A stretch of 64,000 bases of DNA from Mycolicibacterium komanii (GCF_001050035.1 NZ_CVTA01000002.1:1-64000), one strand, 5' to 3'; shown: positions 1 through 8,372, counted from the stretch's first letter. Numbers and translations: made by a program. Notes: a model not told the origin generated them from the letters alone.

Positions 1-149
1 CGGAAGTGCACCGCCGCATGCGGCACCCCACCCAACGCCCGCAGATAAAACAGCATGTGATCGCCGATACGACCCAAAAAGTCCACCGGACGGCGCGCAC
101 CCCGAGTCAACCGCGGATACGTACTACGAAGAACCTGAACCGTGCCCAT
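1..149 (-). CDS. YrbE/MlaE-family Mce transporter permease, N-terminal fragment
   Basis: Only the first 49 codons lie in the window; the gene runs off the left edge. The ATG at 147-149 is the first start after an in-frame TAG. The visible N-terminus, including GDHMLFYLRALGGVPHA, looks like the opening of YrbE permeases, nearer to the YrbE-B than the YrbE-A type. Such permeases form the membrane channel of mycobacterial Mce importers, which take up sterols and other lipids; that suits the steroid genes next door. Odd point: YrbE-A normally precedes YrbE-B directly, but the sequence upstream here is non-coding and a divergent hydrolase follows. The family call is from a short stretch, so it is good but not certain. 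Confidence 0.72.
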   Translation of the reverse strand, partial: MGTVQVLRSTYPRLTRGARRPVDFLGRIGDHMLFYLRALGGVPHAAVHF

Positions 150-321
150 CGACGACCCCCGCTAACCCGTCGCCACCCGAAAGCGGTCGCTCAGGACCGT
201 CATCGCGAAGCACCTGACGGGATCGCCGGCGACATCGGGCCTCCTGACTACAGCGGGCGCGTCGACGGCCCGTCTCTTTCGACCGGCAGCGTCGCAGTCA
301 AACGCACACCGGCACAGTGAG

Positions 322-340
322 CGTCCCGCTTACCGGGACG
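322..340. promoter_or_regulatory. 19-bp palindromic operator, site 1 (hsaD/yrbE divergent region)
   Basis: CGTCCCG-CTTAC-CGGGACG, a perfect 7-5-7 inverted repeat, sits in the 214-bp non-coding region between the yrbE fragment and the hsaD-like gene. It is the most symmetrical member of the eight-site family of this island. Its right edge is 50 bp before the ATG at 391 and I see no clear -10 at the usual spacing here. The region otherwise shows nothing else. Confidence 0.7.
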
Positions 341-390
341 ACCGATGAACGGAACACCCGCCCGTGGCGCGACCGGACGCGTGGCAGGCT

Positions 391-1272
391 ATGGGCGTGA
401 CCGATACCGCAGCCTTCATCGCCCGCGTCGAGAACGATCTCCGCGAGACGCCCACCCCCTCCGGTGTGCTGCGTTACTACGACGTGGGTGACGGTCCCGT
501 CCTGCTCTTTCTTCACGGCTCCGGGCCCGGCGTCACCGGCTGGCGCAACTTCCGCGGTGTGCTACCCACCTTCGCCAAGCATTTCCGTTGCGTGATCCTG
601 GAATTCCCGGGTTTCGGGGTCAGCGACGATTTCGGCGGTCATCCGATGATCACCGCGCAGGGTGCCGTCGTCCCCTTCCTCGACGCGCTGGGGATCGACC
701 GCGTCGACATCGTCGGCAACTCGATGGGCGGCGGCGTGGGGATCAACTTCGCGATCAACAACCCAGACCGCATCGGCCGGCTGGTCACGATCGGCGGCAT
801 CGGCACCAATGTCTTCAGCCCCGGTCCGAGTGAGGGGATCCGGCTGCTCCAGGAGTTCACCGAGGACCCCACCCGCGCGCGGTTGGTCGACTGGCTCAAC
901 TCGATGGTCTACGACCAGTCGCTGGTCACCGAACAGCTGATCGAGGAACGCTGGCAGTTGGCCACCGACCCGGAAACCCTGGAATCCGCCCGGCGCATGT
1001 ACGGCAAGAAGGCCTTCGCGCAGATGATGGCGTTCATGCGCAGCAGCGATGCGCCGCTGCCGTGGGCGCAGATGCACAAGGTCGCCGCACCCACGCTGTT
1101 GACATGGGGGCGTGACGACCGGGTGAGCCCGCTGGACATGGCGCTGATCCCGATGCGCACCATTCCCAACGCGGAGCTGCACGTGTTCCCGAACTGCGGG
1201 CACTGGGCGATGATCGAGGCCAAGGCGGCGTTTGAAAGCGCCGTGTTGGCGTTCCTCACCCGCGACGTCTAA
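391..1272 (+). CDS. hsaD: alpha/beta hydrolase, HsaD-like meta-cleavage product hydrolase
   Basis: Predicted 293-residue C-C bond hydrolase of the BphD/HsaD group. In steroid catabolism HsaD cuts the ring product made by the extradiol dioxygenase HsaC. The oxyanion HGSGPG segment is near residue 42, the nucleophile is Ser111 in GNSMGG, the acid is Asp243 in WGRDDRVSP and the base is His271 in CGHWAMIE, so the triad is complete. An in-frame GTG at 364 would add nine residues, but it lies only 23 bp after the operator; ATG 391 leaves room for a promoter. The partners hsaA and hsaC lie 2 to 4 kb downstream on the same strand. Substrate assignment rests on context. Confidence 0.8.
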   Translation: MGVTDTAAFIARVENDLRETPTPSGVLRYYDVGDGPVLLFLHGSGPGVTGWRNFRGVLPTFAKHFRCVILEFPGFGVSDDFGGHPMITAQGAVVPFLDALGIDRVDIVGNSMGGGVGINFAINNPDRIGRLVTIGGIGTNVFSPGPSEGIRLLQEFTEDPTRARLVDWLNSMVYDQSLVTEQLIEERWQLATDPETLESARRMYGKKAFAQMMAFMRSSDAPLPWAQMHKVAAPTLLTWGRDDRVSPLDMALIPMRTIPNAELHVFPNCGHWAMIEAKAAFESAVLAFLTRDV

Positions 1273-1278
1273 AACCGC

Positions 1279-2895
1279 CTAAGGGGTGGCGAGCAGGCGA
1301 AAGCCTTTGTATCCGGCGGCGGCCACCTCGGCGCAGATGTCGAGGTAGACGCCGAAACCGCCGATGAACAACATGAATCCGCGCGGTTTGCCCGGCACGT
1401 TGGCGCCCATATACCAGGAGTTGGCCCTCGGGAACAGCGTCGCTTCCGCGCGTCTATTGCACTCGGCGATCCAGTTGTCCACGGCTTCGTCGGTGGCTTC
1501 GATGGCGGTGTAGCCGTGCCCGTCGAGATAGGAGATGGCCTCGGCGATCCAGTTCACGTTCGCTTCGGCGTGCAGCACCATGTTGGCCAACACCGCGGGC
1601 GCGCCGGGTCCCGAGATCAGGAACAGGTTCGGGAAACCGTCGACGCCCAGCCCGAGGTAGGTGCGCGGACCGCCCGCCCAATCGTCGCGCAGGCGCTGCC
1701 CGCCCCGACCGACGATGTCGATCTTGCTCAGCGCACCGGTCATCGCGTCGAACCCCGTGGCGAGCACGATCGCGTCGACGTCGTAATGGGCGTCTGTGGT
1801 GTTGATGCCGTCGGCATCGATGGACACGATCGGTGTCTTGCGCACACTGACCAGGCTCACGTGCGGTTGGTTGAAGGTCTGAAAGTAGTTGGTGTCGGTG
1901 CAGATTCGCTTCGTCCCGATGGGATGGTCGCTCGGGATCAGAAGCTCGGCGACCTCGGGGTCGTCGATCACCGCCCGGATCTTCTCCTCGTAGAACTTGC
2001 GCGCTTCCTCGTTGGCGGCCATGTCGATCATCTGATCGCTGAACGTCTTCGAGAACAGCACACCCCCGAGTTCCCAGCGCCTCTCGAAGGCCTCGCGGCG
2101 CTCCTCGGGCGTGGCCTCCATCGTCAGCTTCGGATGGGCGATGTGCGGTGAGCCGCCACCGCTACGCCACGACAGCCGGCGGCGTTCGGAATAGGACGCC
2201 TTGACTTGGGCCCGATCCTCGTCGGTCAACGGTCGATTGCCCGCAGGCACACTGTAGTTCGGCGTCCGCTGGAACACGTAGAGACGATCGGCCTGTTCGG
2301 CGATCACCGGTATGGACTGGATGCCCGACGATCCCGTCCCGATCACCGCGACCCGCTTACCGGTGAAGTCGACGGGCTCGTGCGGCCAGTGCGCGGTGTG
2401 GTACAGCTCCCCCGCGTAACCGTCCAGGCCGGGGAAGTCCGGCGTCAGCGCCGCGGACAGCGGACCGGTCGCCATCACGCAGAAGCGCGCGGTGACGACC
2501 TCACCCGCGTCGGTCGACACCGTCCAGCGCAGGTTGTCCTCGTCGAGCACCGCCGAGGTGACCCGGGTGTTGAACGTGATGCCGTCGCGCAGGTTCAGCT
2601 TGTCGGCGACCCAGTTCATGTAACGCAGGATCTCGGCCTGCGTCGCGTACTTCTCCGACCAGTCCCACTCCTGCTCGAGCTGGGGATCGAACGAGTAGCA
2701 GTAGTCAACGCTCTCGACGTCGCAGCGCGCCCCCGGATAGCGGTTGTAGTACCAGGTCCCCCCGATCTCCGGCGCCGCCTCGAACACGCGCACCGACAAG
2801 CCCTGCGACCGCAGCCGGTGCAACGCGTACAGCCCGGCGAAGCCGGCACCGACCACCACCGCGTCCACGCTTGACCGCTCCTCGGAGATACCCAC
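1279..2895 (-). CDS. type I Baeyer-Villiger monooxygenase (FAD/NADPH)
   Basis: 538-residue flavoprotein that inserts oxygen next to a ketone to give an ester or lactone. It shows an FAD Rossmann motif GAGFAG at 16-21, the Baeyer-Villiger fingerprint [Y]xGxxxHxxxWP at 160-171 and an NADPH Rossmann motif GTGSSG at 186-191. The frame extends upstream to 3090, but that part reads as low-complexity Arg/Ser and overlaps the ferredoxin gene. The GTG at 2893-2895 was chosen because it lies 40 bp from the shared palindrome and has a TACCGT -10 six bases upstream, as expected for a leaderless start. Substrate is unknown; a steroid ketone such as the C17 ketone is plausible. Confidence 0.85.
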   Translation of the reverse strand: MGISEERSSVDAVVVGAGFAGLYALHRLRSQGLSVRVFEAAPEIGGTWYYNRYPGARCDVESVDYCYSFDPQLEQEWDWSEKYATQAEILRYMNWVADKLNLRDGITFNTRVTSAVLDEDNLRWTVSTDAGEVVTARFCVMATGPLSAALTPDFPGLDGYAGELYHTAHWPHEPVDFTGKRVAVIGTGSSGIQSIPVIAEQADRLYVFQRTPNYSVPAGNRPLTDEDRAQVKASYSERRRLSWRSGGGSPHIAHPKLTMEATPEERREAFERRWELGGVLFSKTFSDQMIDMAANEEARKFYEEKIRAVIDDPEVAELLIPSDHPIGTKRICTDTNYFQTFNQPHVSLVSVRKTPIVSIDADGINTTDAHYDVDAIVLATGFDAMTGALSKIDIVGRGGQRLRDDWAGGPRTYLGLGVDGFPNLFLISGPGAPAVLANMVLHAEANVNWIAEAISYLDGHGYTAIEATDEAVDNWIAECNRRAEATLFPRANSWYMGANVPGKPRGFMLFIGGFGVYLDICAEVAAAGYKGFRLLATP

Positions 2896-2935
2896 GCAGC
2901 CACGGTAGGTCGTCGTGGACCCGCCACTGCCCGAG

Positions 2936-2954
2936 TTTCCCGATGACCGGGCGA
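2936..2954. promoter_or_regulatory. 19-bp palindromic operator, site 2 (BVMO/ferredoxin)
   Basis: TTTCCCG-ATGAC-CGGGCGA matches the island consensus with weaker outer bases. It is 40 bp from the GTG of the leftward monooxygenase, with a TACCGT -10 on the minus strand at 2902-2907. It is 71 bp from the ATG of the rightward ferredoxin, where I see no clear -10. Confidence 0.6.
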
Positions 2955-3025
2955 TCGAACCGGCTTCGTTCCGCCCATCGGAAGGACTGGTCGACCCGAC
3001 GCCCGACGCCGGTGAAGATCGGCGC

Positions 3026-3328
3026 ATGTCACAGACCGACACCTGCGGGACGCGGGTCGACGCCACCGTGTGCGTCGATCTGGACGGCACCCGGCATCAC
3101 CTCCGCTGGCCGCGCGACAAGACACTGGTCGACGCGATGCTCGATGCCGGCATCGACCCTCCGCACTCGTGCCGGGAAGGTCACTGCGGCTCATGCGTCG
3201 CAACCGTGGTGTCCGGTGAGGTCGACATGGCCACCTGCGAGATCCTCGAGCCCGACGACCTGGCCGAGGGCCTGATCCTCGGCTGTCAGGCCCGACCGGT
3301 CAGCGACGATCTGCACGTCGAGTACTGA
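3026..3328 (+). CDS. 2Fe-2S plant-type ferredoxin
   Basis: 100-residue electron carrier. Cysteines in CREGHCGSC (C-x4-C-x2-C) plus a later Cys in LGCQARP give the four ligands of a plant-type 2Fe-2S cluster. There is no attached flavin reductase domain, unlike KshB, the usual electron donor for KshA. The ATG at 3026 follows a GTGAAGA ribosome-binding sequence; a longer frame from 2915 would read through the palindromic operator, so it was rejected. It is divergent from the monooxygenase and ahead of the hsaA-like gene. It could supply electrons to the kshA oxygenase about 23 kb away or to a P450 outside the window; that is inference. Confidence 0.88.
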   Translation: MSQTDTCGTRVDATVCVDLDGTRHHLRWPRDKTLVDAMLDAGIDPPHSCREGHCGSCVATVVSGEVDMATCEILEPDDLAEGLILGCQARPVSDDLHVEY

Positions 3329-3338
3329 GCCGGAAACG

Positions 3339-3357
3339 CCGCCCGCTGACCGGGATT
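3339..3357. promoter_or_regulatory. 19-bp palindromic operator, site 3 (hsaA)
   Basis: CCGCCCG-CTGAC-CGGGATT fits the right half of the consensus and part of the left. It overlaps a second small palindrome, CGGGAT-TTG-ATCCCG, at 3351-3365. A TAGACC -10 at 3384-3389 lies 26 bp downstream and the hsaA ATG is 63 bp away, so this transcript should have a short leader carrying the GAGG ribosome-binding site. Confidence 0.55.
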
Positions 3358-3420
3358 TGATCCCGTTCGCGCTTCCGGTGCGGTAGACCATCAAGTGCAG
3401 CCGATAGTGAGGACATCAGC

Positions 3421-4602
3421 ATGAGTGAGCGCGTACTCGACCGGGTGATGCAACTGGCCGAGCAGTTCAAGGATCAGGGCGTCGAGGCCGAGAAGATCGG
3501 ACGGTTGACCGATGCCACGGTCAAGTCGATGAAGGCCGCCGGGTCCATCCGACTGCTGCAGCCCAAGAAGCACGGCGGCTACGAGGCTCATCCGCGCGAG
3601 TTCGCCGAGACCGTGATGGCCACCGCGGCGCTGGATCCCGCGGCCGGCTGGATCAACGGCGTGGTGGGCGTGCACCCCTATCAGCTCGCCTACGCCGATC
3701 CGCGCGTCGGCGAGGAGGTCTGGGCCGACGACATCGACACCTGGATGGCGTCGCCGTACGCGCCGCAAGGTGTGGCCAAGCCCGTCGACGGCGGCTACAT
3801 CTTCAACGGGCGCTGGCAGTTCAGCTCGGGGACCGACGCGTGCGACTGGATCATCCTCGGCGCGATGCTCGGCGACGCGGACGGCAAACCGCTGATGCCA
3901 CCGCAGATGTTGCACATGATCCTCCCGCGACCGGACTACGAGATCGTCGAGGACTCGTGGGACGTTGTCGGACTGCGCGGCACCGGGTCCAAGGACGTCA
4001 TCGTCAAGGACGCGTTCGTGCCGGAGTACCGGACGATGGACGCGATGAAGGTGATGGACGGCACCGCTCAGCGCGAGGCGGGCATGACCGAGCCGCTGTA
4101 CCTGATGCCGTGGTCGACGATGTTCCCGCTCGGCATCTCCGCCGCCACGATCGGCATCGCCGAGGGGGCGCTGGCCGCACACCTGGACTACCAGCGTGAG
4201 CGCGTGAACTCCAGCGGCGTCGCGATCAAAGACGATCCGTACGTCATGTACGCGATCGGTGAGGCGGCCGCCGACATCAACGCCGCCCGCCAGGAACTGC
4301 TGGCCAACGCCGACCGCATCTACGACATGGTCGCCGCGGGCAAGGAGGTCAGCTTCGAGGACCGGGCCGCGGGCCGTCGCACCCAGATCCGCGCGGTGTG
4401 GCGCGCCGTGTCCGCGGTCGACGAGATCTTCGCCCGCTCGGGCGGCAACGCCGCGCGCATGGACAAGCCGCTGCAGCGGTACTGGCGCGATGTGCATGTT
4501 GGCCAGCTGCACGCGATCCACGTGCCGGGCACGGTGTTTCACGCCGCGGCGCTCAGCTCGCTCGGCGTGGATCCGCAGGGCCCGCTGCGCGCGATGATCT
4601 AG
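3421..4602 (+). CDS. hsaA: HsaA-like flavin-dependent hydroxylase, oxygenase component
   Basis: 393 residues with an acyl-CoA dehydrogenase fold (group D flavin monooxygenase). It resembles M. tuberculosis HsaA along its length: LLQPKKHGGYE near 41-51, SPYAPQG and a GGYIFNGRWQFSSG block near 117-140, VVGLRGTGSKDVIV near 181-194, a MPWSTMFP segment, and a C-terminal RYWRDVHVGQLHAIH. HsaA hydroxylates the phenolic secosteroid 3-HSA to the catechol, using FMNH2 from the reductase HsaB. No hsaB-type reductase is in the window. The gene is followed by hsaC and sits under operator site 3. It appears to be a second hsaA paralogue serving the island. Confidence 0.82.
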   Translation: MSERVLDRVMQLAEQFKDQGVEAEKIGRLTDATVKSMKAAGSIRLLQPKKHGGYEAHPREFAETVMATAALDPAAGWINGVVGVHPYQLAYADPRVGEEVWADDIDTWMASPYAPQGVAKPVDGGYIFNGRWQFSSGTDACDWIILGAMLGDADGKPLMPPQMLHMILPRPDYEIVEDSWDVVGLRGTGSKDVIVKDAFVPEYRTMDAMKVMDGTAQREAGMTEPLYLMPWSTMFPLGISAATIGIAEGALAAHLDYQRERVNSSGVAIKDDPYVMYAIGEAAADINAARQELLANADRIYDMVAAGKEVSFEDRAAGRRTQIRAVWRAVSAVDEIFARSGGNAARMDKPLQRYWRDVHVGQLHAIHVPGTVFHAAALSSLGVDPQGPLRAMI

Positions 4603-4610
4603 CCGCGGCT

Positions 4611-4672
4611 CGCCGAACGTGCGCTCAGGGCGGAAATCGGGGCGGAAAATCGCACCTGATGCACGTTCGGCG
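4611..4672. repeat. intergenic palindromic element, 12-bp arms and 38-bp spacer
   Basis: CGCCGAACGTGC at 4611-4622 is perfectly inverted as GCACGTTCGGCG at 4661-4672. It fills the gap between hsaA and hsaC, two genes that otherwise look co-transcribed. The same arm length and spacer length recur at 39356-39417 with related arm sequence. It could be a REP-like element or an intra-operon attenuator or processing site. Confidence 0.7.
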
Positions 4673-4713
4673 CATCGAGACCGCCGATATTCTGCACATC
4701 TAGAAAGGGCACT

Positions 4714-5622
4714 ATGAGCGATCTCAAGAGCCTCGGATACGTCAAGGTTCAGGCCACCGACATCGACCGCTGGCGCCACTTCGCGTTCAAGGTGCTCGGC
4801 TTTGCCGAGGGCTCCGGTCCCGACGAAGGTGCGCTGTATCTGCGCATGGACGAGCGCGCCGCGCGCATCATCGTGGTGCCCGGCGACGTCGACAAGATCG
4901 TCACCGTCGGGTGGGAGGTCCGCGACCACGCGGCGTTGACGCGGGTGAAGGCGGCCCTCGACGGTGCCGGCGTGGCGGTCAAGGAACTTTCGCTCGAGGA
5001 GGCCGACGCACGCCGCGTCGAGGAGGTGATCGCGTTCGACGATCCCGCGGGCACCTCCACCGAGGTCTTCCACGGCGCGGTGCTCGACCACAGCCCGGTG
5101 GTGACCCCCTATGGCGCCCGCTTCGTCACCGGCGATCAGGGGTTGGGCCACGTCGTGCTGCCGGCCCTCGATGTGCCCGGCCTGTTCCAGTTCTACACGG
5201 AGGTACTGGGATTCAAGTCGCGCGGGGCGTTTCGCGTGCCGACGCCGCCGGAGTTCGGGCCGCTGCGGGTGCGGTTCCTCGGCATCAACGCACGCCACCA
5301 CAGCCTGGCGATCTGCCCCGCGATGACGTTGCGTGACCCGGGCCTGATCCACCTGATGGTGGAGGTCGACAGCCTCGACGCGGTCGGGCAGGCCCTGGAC
5401 CGGGTGAACAAGGACGGTTACCAGCTGTCCTCGACGCTGGGCAGGCACACGAACGACAAAATGGTGTCGTTCTACGTGCGGGCGCCCGGCGACTGGGACA
5501 TCGAATTCGGCACCGACGGTATGCGCGTCGACGAAACGTATTACACCGCTGAGGAAATCACCGCCGACAGCTACTGGGGCCACGAGTGGGTGTCCGACCT
5601 GCCGGCGGCGATGCGCCCGTGA
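4714..5622 (+). CDS. hsaC: HsaC-like extradiol catechol dioxygenase (Fe2+)
   Basis: 302 residues, type I extradiol dioxygenase of the 2,3-dihydroxybiphenyl dioxygenase family, very close in pattern to M. tuberculosis HsaC. The likely iron ligands are His146 (GLGHVVL), His213 (LIHLMVEV) and Glu264 (WDIEFG); the second-sphere pair His195-His196 (ARHHSLA) is present. HsaC opens the catechol ring of 3,4-DHSA next to the hydroxyls. An AGAAAGGG ribosome-binding site precedes the ATG. Its stop overlaps the GTG of the next flavoprotein. With hsaA upstream and hsaD at 391 it completes an A/B-ring opening module. Confidence 0.88.
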   Translation: MSDLKSLGYVKVQATDIDRWRHFAFKVLGFAEGSGPDEGALYLRMDERAARIIVVPGDVDKIVTVGWEVRDHAALTRVKAALDGAGVAVKELSLEEADARRVEEVIAFDDPAGTSTEVFHGAVLDHSPVVTPYGARFVTGDQGLGHVVLPALDVPGLFQFYTEVLGFKSRGAFRVPTPPEFGPLRVRFLGINARHHSLAICPAMTLRDPGLIHLMVEVDSLDAVGQALDRVNKDGYQLSSTLGRHTNDKMVSFYVRAPGDWDIEFGTDGMRVDETYYTAEEITADSYWGHEWVSDLPAAMRP

Positions 5623-7079
5623 GCGGCGACATCACTGCACTGCCCGCGGCCGACGTCGCGCAGTGGGACGAGGAGGCCGACGTCGTCATCGCCGGCTTCG
5701 GCATCGCCGGGGCGGCCGCGGCGGTGGAAGCCGCGCGCGCCGGCGCCGACGTCCTGGTCCTCGAACGCACCGGGTCGTGGGGCGGCGCGGCGTCGATGGC
5801 CGGCGGGTTCATCTACCTCGGCGGCGGAACACCTATCCAAAAGGCCTGTGGCTTCGAGGATTCCGTCGCGAACATGGCCGCGTACCTCAACGTCGCGATG
5901 GGACCCGGCGCCGACGAGAAGCGCATCGCCGACTACTGCGACGGCAGCCTCGAGCATTTCGACTGGCTCGTCGGCTGCGGCGTCCAGTTCAAGCGGGAGT
6001 TCTTCGGCGAGCCCGGCTGGGAGCCCATGGGCGATCAGGGGCTGATGTACAGCGGCGGGGAGAACTCCTACCCGTTCAACACGATTGCCACGCCCGCGCC
6101 GCGCGGACACGTCCCGCAGATGTCGAACAAGATTCAGGGCGAGGCGAGCGCCGGCTACATGCTGATGAAGCCGCTCGTTGAGACGGCCACCGCGGCGGGG
6201 GCGCGGGCGATCTACGACGTTCGCGTGCACCGGTTGATCGTCGAGACCGACGGCCGGGTCGTGGGTGTGTACGCGCGCCGGTACGGCGAGGAGATCGCCG
6301 TGCGAGCGCGTCGCGGAGTGGTGCTCGCAATGGGCAGCTTCGCCTACAACGAGGCGATGGTCGCGCAGTACGCGCCGCGCATCGCCGGCCGACCCGCCGC
6401 CGCCATCGAGCAGCACGACGGTCAGGCGATCCGGATGGCGCAGGCGCTGGGCGCCGACCTCGCCCACATGGACGCCACCGAGGTGGCCATCTTCATCGAT
6501 CCGCAGCAGCTGGTGCGGGGCATCCTGGTCAACGGCCGCGGTCAGCGTTACGTCGCCGAGGACACCTATCCCGGCAGGGTCGGGCAGCTGACCCTGTATC
6601 ACCAGGACAACACGGCGTTCCTGATCATCGACGAGAAGTCCCAGGAGGAGGCGATGGCCTCGCTGTCGCCGCAGCTGATGCTTCGCCCACCGACCTGGGT
6701 GTGCGAGACGGTGGCCGAGCTCGAATCCGAGATGGGTCTGCCGACGGGATCGCTTCAGGCGACCGTCTCCGCCTACAACGCCGGCGCCGCCGCGGGCGAG
6801 GATCCGCTGCTCCACAAGAAGCCACAGTGGTTGCGACCGATCGGCACGCCGGTGGGCGCGATCGACCTGCGCGAGAGCACCGGCGGATTTACCCTTGGCG
6901 GGCTTCTGACGTCGCTGAACGCGGAGGTTCTGCACGTCAGCGGCGAGCCCATCCCCGGTCTGTTCGCGGCGGGCCGCTGCACCGCGGGCCTCGCCGCCTG
7001 GGGCTACGCGAGCGGTATCTCGTTGGGCGACGGCAGTTTCTACGGCCGTCGGGCGGGACGGAGCGCGGCGGGCTCCTAG
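5619..7079 (+). CDS. FAD-binding dehydrogenase of the KstD/fumarate reductase superfamily
   Basis: 486-residue flavoprotein, translationally coupled to hsaC by a GTGA overlap that fixes the start at 5619. It has the FAD motif GFGIAG near residue 26, an ERTGSWGGAASMAGG flavin segment and a late GYASGISLGDGSFYGR segment. Length and pattern recall the M. tuberculosis flavoprotein Rv1817 rather than a classical 3-ketosteroid delta-1-dehydrogenase: the YPGxG segment that carries the catalytic Tyr of KstD is missing. A role in ring desaturation or reduction of a steroid is plausible from its place in the operon, but activity cannot be stated. Confidence 0.8.
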   Translation: MSGDITALPAADVAQWDEEADVVIAGFGIAGAAAAVEAARAGADVLVLERTGSWGGAASMAGGFIYLGGGTPIQKACGFEDSVANMAAYLNVAMGPGADEKRIADYCDGSLEHFDWLVGCGVQFKREFFGEPGWEPMGDQGLMYSGGENSYPFNTIATPAPRGHVPQMSNKIQGEASAGYMLMKPLVETATAAGARAIYDVRVHRLIVETDGRVVGVYARRYGEEIAVRARRGVVLAMGSFAYNEAMVAQYAPRIAGRPAAAIEQHDGQAIRMAQALGADLAHMDATEVAIFIDPQQLVRGILVNGRGQRYVAEDTYPGRVGQLTLYHQDNTAFLIIDEKSQEEAMASLSPQLMLRPPTWVCETVAELESEMGLPTGSLQATVSAYNAGAAAGEDPLLHKKPQWLRPIGTPVGAIDLRESTGGFTLGGLLTSLNAEVLHVSGEPIPGLFAAGRCTAGLAAWGYASGISLGDGSFYGRRAGRSAAGS

Positions 7080-7109
7080 TCCCCTGCACGCGTGGTACAC
7101 GATGGACGC

Positions 7110-8267
7110 ATGAAGGCCGTCAGCTGCGAACGTGGCACCCTGTCCGTCGTCGACCTCCCATCGCCGGCCCCGGCCCGCGGGCAACTGCTGCTCGAGGTGC
7201 GGCGCTGCGGCATCTGCGGATCGGATCTGCACGCCAAGGACCACGCCGACGAGTTGACCGACGTGATGGACGAAATCGGTTATCCGGACTTCATGCGCCA
7301 GGACACACCGGTCGTCTTGGGCCACGAGTTCGTCGGCGAAGTGGCCGAGCGCGGCCCCGGTGTCCCCAAGGAGTTCAAGCCCGGGGCGCCCGTGGTGTCG
7401 TTTCCCATGGTGCGGGCGGCCGGCGGAGTGCACATGACCGGGCTGTCGCCGCTGGCACCCGGCGCCTACGCCGAACACGTCCTCGCCGAAGCCTCGATGA
7501 GCTTCGTCGTTCCGAACGGGCTCGACCTCGACATCGCCGCGCTGACCGAACCGATGGCGGTGGCCCTGCACGCGGTGCGCCGCAGCCAGGTCGGCAAGCG
7601 AGATGTCGCGATCGTGATCGGTTGTGGGCCGGTCGGTCTCGCGGTGATCTGCCATCTCAAGTCGCTCGGCGTGCAGACGATCGTGGCGAGCGACTTCTCC
7701 GCGACCCGTCGCGAGATGGCATCGCGCTGCGGCGCCGACGTCGTCGTGGATCCGGCCGTCGACTCCCCCTACACGGCCGCCGGCGCGTCCGGGAGCATCA
7801 CCGAGGCACAGCAGCTGTTCGAACTCGCCGTCGGGACGATGGAGAAGCTGCGCCGCGTGCCCGGCTGGTCGCACCTGTACCGGGTCGCCGACAAGGTGGG
7901 CGCGGCGAACCCGAAGCGACCGGTGGTCTTCGAATGCGTCGGTGTGCCGGGGATCATCGACGGCATCGTCCGCGCGGCGCCCGTGCAGTCGCGGGTCGTC
8001 GTGGTCGGCGTGTGCATGGGCACCGACCACTTCCGCCCGGCGGTCGCGAACGGCAAGGACATCGACCTGCGGTTCGTCTTCGGTTACACGCCACTCGAGT
8101 TCCGCGACACGCTGCACCTGCTCGCCGACGGCAAGGTGGACGCCTCTGCGCTCGTCACCGGCACCGTCGGCCTGGGCGGCGTGGCCCGCGCCTTCGAGGT
8201 GCTGGGCGCGGCTGAGGCGCACGCCAAGATCCTGATCGACCCGCGAAGCGACGCCGTTTCGCCCTAG
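7110..8267 (+). CDS. zinc-dependent alcohol dehydrogenase (MDR family)
   Basis: 385-residue medium-chain dehydrogenase. Catalytic zinc ligands are expected at Cys36 (CGICGSDLH) and His72-Glu73 (GHEF); the NAD(P) Rossmann segment is VIGCGPVGLAV. The four-Cys structural zinc lobe found in the ADH at 17020 is absent. Instead there is an insertion of about 40 residues (SITEAQQLFELAVGTMEKL and after) between the coenzyme domain strands. The start ATG at 7110 was chosen because the alcohol dehydrogenase fold begins there; seven upstream codons to 7092 look non-coding. It is 30 bp after the flavoprotein gene, so probably the last gene of the hsaA operon. Substrate may be a steroid or degradation-product alcohol. 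Confidence 0.82.
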   Translation: MKAVSCERGTLSVVDLPSPAPARGQLLLEVRRCGICGSDLHAKDHADELTDVMDEIGYPDFMRQDTPVVLGHEFVGEVAERGPGVPKEFKPGAPVVSFPMVRAAGGVHMTGLSPLAPGAYAEHVLAEASMSFVVPNGLDLDIAALTEPMAVALHAVRRSQVGKRDVAIVIGCGPVGLAVICHLKSLGVQTIVASDFSATRREMASRCGADVVVDPAVDSPYTAAGASGSITEAQQLFELAVGTMEKLRRVPGWSHLYRVADKVGAANPKRPVVFECVGVPGIIDGIVRAAPVQSRVVVVGVCMGTDHFRPAVANGKDIDLRFVFGYTPLEFRDTLHLLADGKVDASALVTGTVGLGGVARAFEVLGAAEAHAKILIDPRSDAVSP

Positions 8268-8372
8268 CTCGGGCTGCGACACGCCCGTAATCGGCCCTTC
8301 GCCGCAGGTCATTGACGTGAGCGAAAGCAAATTGTGGTGATCGTGTGACACCCCGCACACCGGCATGCTACA

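Noticed and set aside
6..320. A 104-codon rightward frame at the left edge
   Set aside because: It is Arg/His/Pro-rich with no recognisable motif, covers the opposite strand of the yrbE start and runs through the non-coding promoter region.
2915..3025. An N-terminal extension of the ferredoxin starting at 2915
   Set aside because: It would translate through the palindromic operator, is Pro/Asp-rich without motif, and the ATG at 3026 has its own ribosome-binding site.
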